Shown here piece by piece: positions 21,701 to 31,900 of a stretch of 64,000 bases of DNA; the stretch's first letter is position 1, and every line of letters starts with the position of its first letter. The notes under the pieces were generated by a model. That model was not told the origin of the DNA. It made no database searches and saw only the letters and a list, made by a program, of their open reading frames with translations. Both the position numbers and the translations under genes were made by a program. This stretch comes from Bettongia penicillata ogilbyi (Eukaryota > Chordata > Mammalia > Diprotodontia > Potoroidae), in NCBI GenBank assembly GCA_023548195.1, contig JAJHZJ010000008.1, positions 5,728,215-5,792,214 on the forward strand, given 5' to 3'.

Positions 21701-21734
21701 ATTCCATAGGGGGAAAAATGTGCTAACATAGAGC

Positions 21735-21910
21735 TTTAAGATTACAAAGTCTTTTACTCACAACAACCCCACAAGGTTGGTATGTGCAGAAGTCGGGGCT
21801 CAGAGACTTGCTTTGGGTTACCCATGGTCACACAGCTAGTAAATTTCAGGGCTGGGATTTAAACCCAGGTCCCTCCAGCTCCAAATCCAGAACATGTTGC
21901 CCTGTATCAA
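21735..21910 (-). mobile_element. MIR SINE
   Basis: CTCACAACAACCCCACAAGG, GGTCACACAGCTAGTAAATT and GGGATTTAAACCCAGGTCCC. Confidence 0.8.
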
Positions 21911-22640
21911 ATGCAGCAATCAAGCTGTAGCTTTGCCCTGGGCTCTGCTGTGTATCATTAGTCCTAAGTCAGGTTTATATGAAGTTTCCAAATCTACCAG
22001 ATGAGCAGTCATTACTGAAACAGAATTATGCCTCTGTCAGTGCAGGACTTATTCCAAATGTCTACCTGCTAATTTGGTTGTAAAATGCCCCACTAATCAA
22101 GTTGCACACTACATGTTATTAAGATTTAATTTAGCAGATTCATTTGGGAAGAGCTCTTACTGCAGGAGATTTGGGAATTTTATTTAAAATTATAACAGTT
22201 CCCATGATATTTCTCTCAGAAAGATGGCAGTTCTCTGTATTCTCATATCAGACATGAGTCATAGAAAATTTCTGTTTAGTTAGTAAGAGGATCCACTCCA
22301 GGAGCCTTCCAGTCCACTGGTTCCATCCCTAGCAGGGCTTCCTTGCTTTAAACCTTAGAGAAGTAGACAATATCATGGCAAGTCCTATGAGTAATTACTC
22401 TCCCATCCCTTCAGGCCAAGATTCAATATTACATCTTTTATGAGACTGAATACCAGTCTTTGGACTCTGAAGCATTTCTCACTCTCAGAGAAGAAAAACG
22501 TTTTGCTGATAGTGTCTGTATTGTCATGCCATAGTACTAATGACTGAGCATTTGGAGTAATGTTGGTAGATAATCCTGGAATGGCTCTGCCATATTAATT
22601 AAACAACATGGCGGACTGGAATTGAAAACTCTAATGACTT
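21911..22640. other. Unassigned intronic sequence
   Basis: Low in recognisable repeats. It directly precedes exon C and ends in its pyrimidine tract. The lack of repeats could reflect conserved non-coding sequence, which I cannot test. Confidence 0.3.
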
Positions 22641-22649
22641 CTTTTCTAG

Positions 22650-22814
22650 AGCCAAGGAGGTGAAGTTGGGGAGGAAAACATGGAGGAAACCAATGATCAG
22701 ATCAATGAGCAAGCCAGTTATGCTGTGAACAAACTACGAGAATTAAACGAGAAACTGGATTATAAAAAGCAAGCTCTGCATTCTATTCAGAACGCACCCA
22801 AACCTGATAAGAAG
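22650..22814 (+). CDS. SNX25: SNX25 exon C: acidic linker and coiled coil
   Basis: 165 bases, 55 codons, phase 0 to 0. Acceptor CTTCTTTTCTAG|AGC, donor AAG|GTACAT. The first 15 residues (SQGGEVGEENMEETN) are acidic and variable compared with the human protein. After NDQINEQASYAVNKLRELNE the sequence is well conserved, and a heptad-like leucine/lysine pattern indicates the coiled coil between RGS and PX. It ends SIQNAPKPDKK, as in other vertebrates. The weak conservation at the start and strong conservation at the end fit a flexible spacer leading to a structured helix. Confidence 0.97.
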
Positions 22815-22975
22815 GTACATGGCTGTCAATTTCCTCTTTAGAATTTCCCAGCTGTTTTGGTAGCTAAGCAAAAGTTGATAGCTTGTGCAAACAGGAAGCC
22901 TTTCCTAACGCCTACTAATGAGTAGGATCTGCAGTTCCTACCTCCTAGGGTTGTTGGATATATTCATATAATTGT

Positions 22976-23060
22976 GTATCATATATATATATATATATGT
23001 ACACATGCTTATTATATATCTATGTGTATGCATATACATGTGTGTATGTGTTTAAACACA
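22976..23060 (+). repeat. (AT)n and TATG-rich microsatellite
   Basis: Nine or so AT units at 22981-22999, then mixed TATGTG/TATATC repeats. Confidence 0.85.
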
Positions 23061-23134
23061 CAAAATGTTTTGATCTTAAAGTTCTATATAACTATGAGCT
23101 GTTATTCTTGTCAGCTGTTGATATCAATCAACTA

Positions 23135-23235
23135 GCATTGATTATGTCCCAATTGCATAGCAGGCACTGGAAACAAAGGCAAAAATGAGAAAGTGCCTGC
23201 CTTCAAAGACCTTACAGTCTAGTAAGGGAGAGGTG
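23135..23235 (+). repeat. Unnamed dispersed repeat, short copy
   Basis: AGCAGGCACTGGAAACAAAGG, then CCTTCAAAGACCTTACAGTC and GTAAGGGAGAGGTGAACAT. Confidence 0.55.
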
Positions 23236-23256
23236 AACATATTTTGTATATACGAT

Positions 23257-23400
23257 ACCGTGGTGTCCCAAAAGTGTTAGTGTAGTTTTAATTACTTAGC
23301 GTAACACTTTAATTAATTTAATTTTTCAGACACTTAAAACTTTAAAGCTTTACACTGTTAATAATTTAAAACTGTACTACTGCTTTTGGGACACACTATG
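23257..23400. mobile_element. Mariner-like MITE candidate
   Basis: About 140 bp bounded by GTGTCCCAAAAGTGTTAGT on the left and ..ACTACTGCTTTTGGGACAC on the right, which are inverted copies. TA dinucleotides lie at or next to both outer edges. The interior is AT-rich and non-coding. Mariner/Tc1 families use TA targets and often start with this kind of GTGTCCC terminus. Confidence 0.7.
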
Positions 23401-23419
23401 TTTACATGTTGTGTACCCC

Positions 23420-23545
23420 GTTAAATGTAAACTCCTTGAGGGCAGAGATGGATAAACTTTTGTCTTTGCATCCCCCAGTGCCTAACATAGTGCCTAGCGT
23501 ACAGTAGGCACTTGATAAATAATGGTTGATTGACTGATATCAGTA
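23420..23545 (+). mobile_element. L2 3' end
   Basis: AAACTCCTTGAGGGCAGAG, TTTGCATCCCCCAGTGCC, GTACAGTAGGCACTTGATAA and TGGTTGATTGACTGA. Confidence 0.75.
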
Positions 23546-23547
23546 GC

Positions 23548-23765
23548 TGACAATAATAGCTTTTCTTTACATTACCTTTTAAGGTTTGTAAACTCATTTG
23601 CATTTATTATCTTATCTGAGTCTCACAACAGTCCTATAGAGTTGCTATTCTGGGTATTAGTATCCCATTTTACAGATGAGGAATACGTTCACATACCTAG
23701 TGAGCCAGCAGATGTGGAATTCAAACCCAAGTCTAAACATTGTCTCATTCCATTTAAAAAAGATA
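23548..23765 (-). mobile_element. MIR SINE
   Basis: GAGTCTCACAACAGTCCTAT, CCCATTTTACAGATGAGGAA and GAATTCAAACCCAAGTC. Confidence 0.8.
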
Positions 23766-23884
23766 TTTTAAAGGTGATCAGTTTCTCATATATGTTTTGT
23801 TTGAGACTCTTGAAGACTCCATTTTTATGTCATTATATTTTATACTCTTCTCATTTCTCAGGTTAACTTGTATTCATATATATA

Positions 23885-23955
23885 TATCATATAAATGAGA
23901 TAATATTTGTAAAGCATTTTGCCAACCTTGAAGCGCTATATAAATGCTCGTGATT
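23885..23955 (+). mobile_element. MIR 3' tail
   Basis: AATGAGATAATATTTGTAAAGC .. CTTGAAGCGCTATATAAATGC. Confidence 0.7.
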
Positions 23956-24179
23956 ATTTATACAAAGCCTTTTCAGTCAGGAGGAGGAGCTTTTTACACA
24001 TTTTCTCATTTGATGATATTTCATTTGTGTGTTGTTCTTGTCGTAAACTCTCATCCTCTTTCTGCAGAGAGGGTGGGACTGTTTTCTGCCTCACCTAAAT
24101 TATCTCTTGGTACTAAGTTGGGTACCATTTCTTCCTTCTCATAGCTTGAGTTACCACTTGATGTACCACCTAGAGTCAT

Positions 24180-24365
24180 CACATTAAGTACATTTCCTCA
24201 CAACAATCCAGCGAGGGAGATAGTGTAAATTATCATCTTTATATAGAGGAAGAAACCTAGAGAGCTAAATTTGCTTGTCCACAGTAAGTGATTCATCCAA
24301 GACCAGAATTCAGGGTTTCTGAATACAAGATCAGTGTTTTTCCTCCTTATACCATGCTGATTTTC
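24180..24365 (-). mobile_element. MIR SINE, diverged
   Basis: TCACAACAATCCAGCGAGGG, GAGGAAGAAACCTAGAGAGC and a right end TTATACCATGCTG. Confidence 0.65.
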
Positions 24366-24640
24366 TGGAAAGAAACGACTTTGTTAGAAGCTTATGAAGT
24401 TTTAAAGATTAAGAATTAATTGTCAAGCAAACCTCTCCCACACCAAAGGATAATAAGCCATGTGATCCAGGATGAATTCTGACCTTTTCCCTGTGCTTAA
24501 TTGAAATAATGAGTTTTCACTGGTTAAAATATTTCATTGACCTTCCTTTCATACTGACCCTCTCTGCTTTTAAAAGTGTCTGTTTGAGTCCTGTCTATTC
24601 TAGGAAATAGGGAAAGGCATTTTTGAATGGGAAACTATTA
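24366..24640. other. Unassigned intronic sequence
   Basis: No recognised element. Confidence 0.3.
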
Positions 24641-24765
24641 CAAGCAATCAATCAACCTTTTTTAAGTGCCAACTGTATGCCAACCACGGTATTAAATGCT
24701 GGAGATACAAAGGCAGAAATTATCCTGTGTCCTAAAGGAGTTTATATTTTATCATATATTTTTAT
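24641..24765 (+). repeat. Unnamed dispersed repeat, short copy
   Basis: CAACTGTATGCCAACCACGG, GCTGGAGATACAAAGGCAG, CCTAAAGGAGTTTATATTTT. Confidence 0.5.
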
Positions 24766-24869
24766 GAATCATTTTAGGCCTTCTGTGAGTGTATGATCAA
24801 TCTCTGTGTTTTTGAGCAGGAAGCATATGTAAACCACCACTGGTACTTTTATTTTTATTTCTTGGCCTG

Positions 24870-25430
24870 GACCCATAATTTCATTGGTGAGTGGAATTCC
24901 GAGTATAGAAATTCCTGTTACCATTGCAAATCAGTAATTCATTTTTTACTTAGAATCTTAGAAAATTAGCTGTAATATCGTATGATGATCTACTGTGAAT
25001 AATTTAGCTATTCTCAGCAGTACAATGATCCATGACGGTTCTGAAGGATTTATGATGAAAGATGCTGTCTGTCTCTAGAGAAAGAACTAGTGAAGCCTGA
25101 ATGCGGATCAAAGATACTTTTTCTTTACTTCCTTTATTTTTCTTGGGTTTCTTTTGTCTGTGTTTTCTTTTGAATGACTACACATTGTATAACCTATATC
25201 ATATTATTTGACTACTCAATGAGAGGGAGGAGGGAAGAGAAGAGAATTTGGAATTCAAAATTAAAAAGAATATTAAAATTGTTTTTACATGTAATTGGGA
25301 AAAAATAAAATATTAAATTAAAAAAAATTAGCTAGGAGGTTAAGAGAACTTTGCCAACAATTAATATGTGGTAGAGGCTGGACTTGAATCCAGCCATTTG
25401 AGTTACAGTACTCATCCAATCTCATACACA
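24870..25430 (-). mobile_element. CORE-SINE relative split by an L1 tail
   Basis: TTTCATTGGTGAGTGGAATTCC .. TTAGAATCTTAGAAAATTAG to the left of the L1. TAGGAGGTTAAGAGAAC .. TGGACTTGAATCCAGCC lies to the right. It is the same element as at 19050-19262. Confidence 0.65.
24972..25323 (+). mobile_element. LINE-1 3' end with 10-bp TSD
   Basis: GTATGATGATCTACTGTGAA, TACAATGATCCATGACGG, AGAAAGAACTAGTGAAGCC and an A-rich end. AAAATTAGCT flanks it at 24962-24971 and 25324-25333, so this short tail is one complete 5'-truncated insertion. Confidence 0.85.
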
Positions 25431-25433
25431 TGG

Positions 25434-25910
25434 TGAATGAATGCTTCGGCATTGACTGGGTTTGCCTAAAAATAGATGTAATATAATTAGGAGATCTCAA
25501 AAACCTCTCATATTAAAACCTCCATCAACAATTTACAACCAATAATTTATGTCTTTTCATAGATAATTCAATGCTATAAGTCTAGAGAGACAGTATGTGG
25601 GCCTAACTCTGCGTTGTAGCCTTCACTCAGGATCAGAAAAGAGAGATGAATTAAATATAATTTAATAATAAATGGTCCGAACCGACAAGAGAATTAAAAC
25701 AGCCAGGCTTCCTGTGTTGCCATAAGAATACTGACTCTCATTTTCTTTTTCATGGATGAGTCACTGCCTGGTAATCAGTCTGGCACTCATGAGGGGCATG
25801 TTTGCTCAGTCTTTCAGGTCACCAGAGGACCATTTAGATTACAAAAACAAGGGGAGTCATCTCTCTCTATCACTATCCTGTAGTCAGACTTGGCTATGGA
25901 ATAAATCTTT
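25434..25910. other. Unassigned intronic sequence
   Basis: No element recognised between the split SINE and the SINE at 25922. Confidence 0.3.
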
Positions 25911-25921
25911 AGAAATAGTTG

Positions 25922-26096
25922 TCAGGGGCAGCTGGGTGGCACAGTGAATAGAACATTGGCCCTGGTAGTCAGGAGAACCTGAATTTCAAATCTGACCTCA
26001 GACACTTGATATTTACTAGCTCTGTGACCCTGGGCAAGTCACTTAACCCCAATTATCTTCCAGAAAATAAAAAAAAACAAATTAAAAACAAACAAA
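25922..26096 (+). mobile_element. tRNA-derived SINE with A-rich tail and 11-bp TSD
   Basis: GGGGCAGCTGGGTGGCACAG head, CTAGCTCTGTGACCCTGGGC CORE, ACTTAACCCCAATTA, then an A/AAC-rich tail. AGAAATAGTTG is found at 25911-25921 and 26097-26107. The exact duplication suggests it is one of the younger insertions in the window. Confidence 0.92.
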
Positions 26097-26103
26097 AGAA
26101 ATA

Positions 26104-27010
26104 GTTGAGTCAAAAACCATTTATTAAGCACTTACTATGTGTTGGGCACTGCTTAGGACTGGGGTTACAAAGAAAAGCAAAAGATTGTCTCTGCCCCTGA
26201 GAGCTTATAGTTTAATGGGAGAGACAACATGCAAAGAGCTGTGTACTAGCAGGGTATAGAGAGGATCAACTGGGGCTCATCAAGAGAGGGAGGGCCCTCG
26301 AATTAAGGGGGAACAGCAAAGACTTCTTGTAGCTGAGACTTGAAGGAAGCCAGGAGAAGCAAAGGAGGAGGGAGAAATTTTCAAGTTTAAGGGACAGCCA
26401 ATGAAAATGGATGGAGTAGGAAGATGGAGTGTTTTATTCATGGAATACCATGGTGGCCAGCTTCAGTGAAAGACAATACGTGGAGAAAAGTACGATGTAA
26501 GAAGACTGGAAAAGCAGAAAAGATCGGGTCATGAAGGGCTTTAAATGCCAAAGAGAAGATTGTATAATTGTTCCTAGAAGGAGCTACTGGAGTTTATCGA
26601 ATGGGGTGGGGTTATGTGGTCATAACTGAACTTTAGGAAAATCACTGATAACTGAGTAGAAGGTGAATTGGGGCATCTAGGTGGCACAATGGTTAGAGCC
26701 TGGAGTCAAGAAGATCTGACTTGAAATCTGTCTTTAGACACTTCAGACCCGGGGCAAGTCACTTAACTGTTCACGTCAGTTTCCTCATCTGTAAAATGAG
26801 CTAAAGAAGGAAATGGCAAATCACTCCAGTGTCTTTGCCAAGAAAACACCAGTTGTAATCACAAAGAGTCAGAAATGACAAGCAACAACAAAGTGGTGGC
26901 GATGAGACGGCGAGGAATCAAGAATCACCCTTAGTTATAAGCGTGGATGATTGGGAAGATGATGGTACAAATGGGAAAGTTAAGGAAGAAGAGAAAACTC
27001 GAGGAGAACA
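26104..27010 (+). repeat. Unnamed dispersed repeat, longest copy, split by MAR1-type SINE
   Basis: Best copy in the window. Left of the SINE (to 26668): TGTTGGGCACTGCTTAGGAC, GGGAGAGACAACATGCAAAG, AGCTGAGACTTGAAGGAAGC, AAGGGCTTTAAATGCCAAAG and GAGCTACTGGAGTTTATCG. Right of it (from 26892): AGGAATCAAGAATCACCC and TGGATGATTGGGAAGATGATG. The host is at least about 680 bp without the SINE. No open frame stands out. Confidence 0.7.
26669..26891 (+). mobile_element. MAR1-type SINE
   Basis: GGGGCATCTAGGTGGCACAA, GGAAATGGCAAATCACTCCA, TTTGCCAAGAAAACACC, AAGAGTCAGAAATGACAAGC and final AACAACA. Confidence 0.9.
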
Positions 27011-27169
27011 TCTGTTTGTTCTGATGGAATACTAATCACATTATAAATAAAGGTCATTCTGTTGTTACCTGGAAACTAAATGAAACAAGAAGACAAAGTT
27101 TTTGTGTTCTTTGAAATATGTAATGTTGATGAATACTCCATAGCTCTAACTCGCATTTATAGAGAGAGT

Positions 27170-27860
27170 TTAATTTCTGTTCTCTCCCCCACCACCTAAT
27201 CATTATTTCCTGTAAGGTTATAAATCTTTCTTTCCTCTAAATTAATTTTACTTTTATTTTGTCTAACTCTAACGTATCTTCTTGGTAATTGTTTGGTATA
27301 GTGCTAAATCTGTAAATTAATTTAGGCATATCATCGTTTTTGTAATCACAGCATGGCTCAAGAAGGAGTACTGGATGGCCCCTTTAATTATTTCAGTTAT
27401 TATTTAGTTCTCAAAAGACTGTTTTATAGTTATATTTATATGTGTCTTGAGTGTAACTTCAGACTGACTCGCAGATACATTGTATATTTTGTCATTATTA
27501 TCCCTTTCTATTATATCCTCTTGGTTTTTCTTATTGCAGTGTAGACATGACAACAGTATTGCTGTTCGTTTTGTTTTCTGTTGTTTTACTGGAGTTATTA
27601 TCTTAATTAGTTTCTTTGTTGATTATCTGATGTTTTCTAAGTCGGTTTCCAAGTCGTCAGCACATGGGGGTGGTCTTTTCTTTCCCAGTGTTTATGTCTT
27701 TAATTTCTTTCTCTTGTCTTATTGCTATCCTTACCATCTTATGTGTCAGATAACCAGGAAAGGTGGGGATCCTTGCTTTGCGTCTATATTTATGACAAAA
27801 ATTTCTACTGTTTCCTTATTTTTGAGAGGCTTTCTTAAAAGAACTTTAAGCTAAAATACA
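27170..27860 (-). mobile_element. LINE-1 ORF2 fragment
   Basis: The minus strand has the order of the L1 reverse-transcriptase region. Read on +, it passes through TTTCTTTCTCTTGTCTTATTG then GTGGGGATCCTTGCTTTGC. These are equivalents of the conserved reverse-strand L1 text. Frames are broken. Confidence 0.6.
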
Positions 27861-28019
27861 GGGGTGGATTTCATTTTGAATTATAAATATTAAAAATTAT
27901 AAATATATAAATATAAAAATTATAAATATAAAATTCTTCAAATTACTTACAGAAGTATTTTTTTTTAAACTTTTACTTGGGGTTAAGCAATAATTAGTTC
28001 TATCTAAAGACATTTAGAC

Positions 28020-28412
28020 ATTTAAGTTACAGAATTTATTGAGTATCGGGAGGGGAACTGGTCTGGGAGTGAAAAGACCCTTGGGTTCAAATGTGGCACT
28101 GATGTTTACTCCCTGATGACGATATAGTTAGGTCATAGGATTCTAGGACTGTTCATTTAAAGCCAAAAAGCATTTTAAAGGCTCTTGAGATCAACCCCCT
28201 CATTTTACTGATGAAAAAATTGAGTCTCAGAGAGGTTGCATGACTTGCCCAGGGCCACACAACTGGTAACTAAGGGGAGAGTTTGGAACTACTTCTTCCT
28301 AATTCCAAGTCTAGTGCTCTGTCCACTACACATGTTGCTCAGTTTCTCTGATCTTCAGTTCTCTCATCTGTAAAATGGAGAAAGCAGTACTTACACTACC
28401 TACTTCACAGGA
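28020..28412 (+). mobile_element. MIR SINE split by an opposite MIR
   Basis: The + MIR starts at about 28040 (GGAACTGGTCTGGGAGTG .. GGGTTCAAATGTGGC). It is broken at about 28131 and resumes at about 28341 (CAGTTTCTCTGATCTTCAG .. CATCTGTAAAATGGAG). A - MIR lies between (GATGAAAAAATTGAGTCTCAG, TTGCCCAGGGCCACACAAC). Confidence 0.7.
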
Positions 28413-28414
28413 TT

Positions 28415-28620
28415 ATTTTTTTCCTTTTAAATGGTATTTTATTTTTTTCCAATTACACATAAAGACAACTTTTCACATTACTTTTTTATAGAACATTTTG
28501 AGCTCCAAATTTTCTCCCTCCCTTTCTCTCCCCCTAGGACGGTAAGCAATTTGACACAGGTTATATACGTGCAGTCATGTAAAACACATTTCCATATTAG
28601 TCACGTTTTCACCAGGTAAT
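28415..28620 (-). mobile_element. LINE-1 3' end
   Basis: Begins TTTTATTTTTTTCCAATTACA, then GAGCTCCAAATTTTCTCCC, GACACAGGTTATATACGTGC and TTTCCATATTAGTCACG. Confidence 0.85.
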
Positions 28621-28636
28621 TATGAGGAGGGTGCCT

Positions 28637-28890
28637 AGAGGCAGTTGGTGGCACAGTGAGCCTAGAATGAATAAGATACAAATTCAAAGATGGCCTCAGA
28701 TACTTACTAGCTCTGAGACTCTTAGCAAGTCATTTAATCTCTTTACCTTAGTTTCCTTCAACTGTAAGATGGAGGTAATATTAGCACCTACCTTGTAGGG
28801 TTGTAAGTATCAAATGAGAGAATATTTGTAAAAAGCTCAGCATAGGGCCTGGCACATAGTAGGTACTATATAAATGCTTACTCCCTTACC
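28637..28890 (+). mobile_element. MIR SINE
   Basis: GGCAGTTGGTGGCACAGTG, TACTTACTAGCTCTGAGAC, AGGGTTGTAAGTATCAAATG, GCCTGGCACATAGTAGGTAC. Confidence 0.85.
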
Positions 28891-28914
28891 TCTTTCAGTA
28901 TTGATAATCATGAT

Positions 28915-29435
28915 AATTAATAATGATAGCTATCATTTATAAAGCATATTAAAGTTTGCCAATCACTTTACATATGTTATTTCATTTAACTCTCACATCA
29001 ACCCTCTTAGGTAGGTCCTATCTTCATTGTATATCTTTACCTAAATCTTCATTTTACAATTGAGGAAACTGAGACTGGGAGACATTAAGGGAGCACAGTA
29101 AATAGAGCCCTGAGCCTGGGTCAGGAAGGGGAGGTCAGCTGTAGCCTCCACTGCTTCCTGGCTGTGGGACTTTGGGCACATCACATATCCTGTTTGCCTC
29201 ACGTTTCCTTAACTGTAAAAGGAGGATAATAAGAGTGCCTGCCTTCCATGGTTGTTGGGAGAATCAAATGAGATAATATTTGTAAAACCTTTAATAGTAG
29301 GCACTTAATAAATGCTTATTTCTTTCTTTCCTTCATGACTTGCCTTGGGCTACTACAGCTAGTAAGTGTCTGAGATAGGCTTTGATCTTCTGTCTTCCTG
29401 ACTCCAAGTCTAGGACTCTTTCCCCCATGCCTTCT
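28915..29435 (-). mobile_element. MIR SINE split by a + MIR
   Basis: Left part to 29084: AAAGCATATTAAAGTTTGCC .. ATTGAGGAAACTGAGACTGG. Right part 29334-29435: GACTTGCCTTGGGCTACTAC .. CCTGACTCCAAGTCTAGGAC. The + insert is listed separately. Confidence 0.75.
29085..29332 (+). mobile_element. MIR SINE nested in the reverse MIR
   Basis: GAGCACAGTAAATAGAGCCC, GTTTGCCTCACGTTTCCTT, GAGATAATATTTGTAAAACC, AGTAGGCACTTAATAAATGC. Confidence 0.8.
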
Positions 29436-29439
29436 TGGT

Positions 29440-29530
29440 ATAATAAAGGTCAAAGGTCTGAAATGGGATCTGAACTCAGATCCTCTGACTACTGAGCCAA
29501 TACACTTTCCACTGTACCATGCTGCCTTTT
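29440..29530 (-). mobile_element. MIR head fragment
   Basis: GGATCTGAACTCAGATCCTCTG .. CACTTTCCACTGTACCATGCTG. Confidence 0.6.
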
Positions 29531-29690
29531 TGCTTTGGGATTATGGAGGAGGGATATCTTGCTATTGGTCAGGGATGACTGATGGAGAAGTCATGTCATG
29601 ATGCTTTGGATCATGATGACCCTGCCCACATTACCATCAAGTAGATTGAGAGAATAGTTCCTCAACAATACATTCTCTTCCCTGTGGCAG

Positions 29691-29822
29691 ATTGTTTCCA
29701 AGTTGAAGGAAGAAATCATTCTTATAGAAAAAGAACGCAATGACCTTCAGCTACACATAGCAAGGACGGATTGGTGGTGTGAGAATCTTGGCATGTGGAA
29801 AGCCTTCATCAATAGTGGGGAG
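29691..29822 (+). CDS. SNX25: SNX25 exon D: end of the coiled coil, entry to PX
   Basis: 132 bases, 44 codons, phase 0 to 0. Acceptor CCTGTGGCAG|ATT, donor GAG|GTAAGG. The peptide is IVSKLKEEIILIEKERNDLQ, then LHIARTDWWCENLGMWKAFI and NSGE. The first half is charged helix continuing the coiled coil. The TDWWCENLGMWKA stretch is a hallmark of SNX25 and related SNX-RGS proteins just before PX. Against human, D to E, T to N and M to I changes are conservative. There is nothing unusual in length or frame. Confidence 0.98.
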
Positions 29823-29829
29823 GTAAGGG

Positions 29830-30420
29830 GAGGCTACTTTTGTGCTTACCGGGTTTAAATTTTTATTTTTAAAATATTAAAATTATTATTAAATTTAAAT
29901 TTTTGATTTAGAGGAAGAGGTTTGTTTTCTTAAACCATCCTTGTTATTTTGAAGGATTGTTAGCATTTGAGAAAGATATAAATCTTTAAGTTTACTCTGT
30001 TCTTCCATATTCTATCTATTTTTCTCATTCTTTTTTCTCATATAAACCCTGAGTTGGTCATTGGAGCAGCTACAGGGCACTGATCTGGCCTTCACCCCAC
30101 AGGAGAGGCCGGCGGGTTGGTATCCATCACCAGTATTGGCAGAAGTCTACCCATTAATGTCCTTGAAAACATCGATTTGTTTTCCTGTCCGCATTAAAGA
30201 CTGAAATGTGATGGAGTGAGTCACTTGGAGCCACAAGAGGGAAAAGAGAAGAGACCATAGAATGAAATAGAAAGAGGCCTCTTGGTTGTGTGTAATGTGT
30301 TAGCATTTCAGGGCAAAGGCACAAAAATAAAAAAATGCTCTCTGGTTTTTCTTTCCTTCCTTGTAGTAAAACAAGACAAAGTCTTTAGATTTATTGTCTC
30401 TACTTCTGGGTCTGAAATCT
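29830..30420. other. Unassigned intronic sequence
   Basis: Starts AT-rich with an inverted TTTAAAT patch (29860-29910). 30060-30240 is more GC-rich (GGAGAGGCCGGCGGGTTGG) but I recognise no gene or RNA in it. Confidence 0.3.
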
Positions 30421-30422
30421 GA

Positions 30423-30424
30423 CA

Positions 30425-30484
<60 letters not shown>
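30423..30484 (+). repeat. (GA)n microsatellite
   Basis: About 60 bases of GA, almost uninterrupted, all purine on +. Confidence 0.97.
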
Positions 30485-30485
<1 letters not shown>

Positions 30486-30489
30486 AAAG

Positions 30490-31070
30490 TTTATGTGCAC
30501 ATGTTTCAAATCTATTACTTTTCTGTGGTGAAATAGGAAAAGCAGACTGGAGAACGTGTGGTATCTTTTTTCTCCAATAACACTCTGTTAACTTTTTCTA
30601 GGTCCCGGTGCAATTACCAGCTGACAGATTCTCCTTCCCATCTGTTCAGCTATTTATCAATACACAGAGAGACAGGGTTTTGTTTCAGGAAAAGTCAGTC
30701 CTGGTTGTGCACCACCCTTGTTACTTATCAAAGGGTTGGTCATTCTGGTGGCTGCCAGTGTCTTGTGATTTGAAGTGGGCTTTAAGTTTCTGTCTGCCCT
30801 AGTTAATGGCAGACAGGGGTCTGCTACCTTCCCTTTACCTGACCTGAAAACCTCACCATTAGAGCTACGAATCAGGGCTAGATAACAAAGAAACGGCATA
30901 GTCTCCAGAAGTCTACCCTAGAAATACATGTGTGTTAGCTGGGCGTTGGAACCATGTCCCTGGCTCTACTGTCTTACATTAGAAAATTTAAATAACAAAG
31001 TAAACTACTTTATCTGATTACCTCTTTAACCTTTTGGAGAAAACCAAGGGAAACCCGGAGGTTACCATAG
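30490..31070. other. Unassigned intronic sequence
   Basis: Overlapping open frames on both strands at 30558-30899 lack splice context and family resemblance. Confidence 0.3.
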
Positions 31071-31074
31071 ATTC

Positions 31075-31240
31075 AAACATCTCAGGTTGGAAGGAACCTA
31101 AGAGACCATGTATTGCAGCTCCTTTATTTTACCAAGGAGGAAACTGAAACCCAGGGAGATTAATCTATTTTCCCAAAGTCATATAGGTAATAAATGCTGG
31201 GGATGGGATTTGAATCAGCTAGTGATCCTTCCACAGCAAG
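31075..31240 (-). mobile_element. MIR-family SINE
   Basis: AGGTTGGAAGGAACCTAAGAG, AGGAGGAAACTGAAACCCAG, GGGATGGGATTTGAATC. Confidence 0.75.
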
Positions 31241-31404
31241 ACGAGATAGGACATGGTGGAGTTCTTTCAGAGGGATCAGAAAACCTTTTGCATTTTGTGG
31301 TGGAAACCTCTTGACCTTGCTTGGCCAGGAAGAGCAGACTTATGGGATGCTAAAACTGGAGTTCACCATGAATATGTGTATGTGTGTGTGTGTAGGTAGT
31401 GAAG

Positions 31405-31700
31405 AATAATAACTAGGTATTAGACATGAGCCTTACAGCAATCTTCTGCAGTAGGTAGGGCATATTTTCCTCCTGTTTTACAGATGAGGAAGTAATGATA
31501 GAAGTACTACCTGGTGTTTAGGTAGTGTCTTAAGGCTTATCCTCACAATAATCTGGTAAGGTTTAATACTAAGAGGAATTATTCTCCCCTTCTTACAGAT
31601 GAAGGAAATGAGGTTCAGAGAGGTTAAGGATTTGCCCAAGTACACGCAGTTGTTAGATCCTTTCATCAGTTGGATCTAGGATTCTTTATAGCATATCCCA
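31405..31700 (-). mobile_element. Two overlapping MIR-family SINEs
   Basis: First piece up to TTTTACAGATGAGGAAGTAA (about 31490). A second copy starts at about 31500 and contains CTTACAGATGAAGGAAATGAGG and GGTTAAGGATTTGCCCAAG. Confidence 0.65.
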
Positions 31701-31734
31701 AACATTTTCTCCTACCTCACTCCCTTGTCATCTT

Positions 31735-31900
31735 ATTGAAATAAATTTCATATGCATGATACAATGAATAAAGAGTTAGCCTTCAAACTGGAAAGCTAAA
31801 TTAAATACATAGAATTACAAAGGAAATCAATTGTATTGAAATATAGTTATGAAAATATTAAAAAAAATTTCATGGAACTCCGGTTAAGACCCTGCAGTTC
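31735..31900 (+). mobile_element. hAT-like non-autonomous DNA element, fragment
   Basis: ATACATAGAATTACAAAGGA, TTGAAATATAGTTATGAAAA and final CTCCGGTTAAGACCCTGCAG. Same family as 748-905, opposite direction. Confidence 0.45.

Noticed and set aside
30300..30509. Minus-strand frame with a long Leu-Ser run
   Set aside because: It is only the translation of the (GA)n microsatellite.
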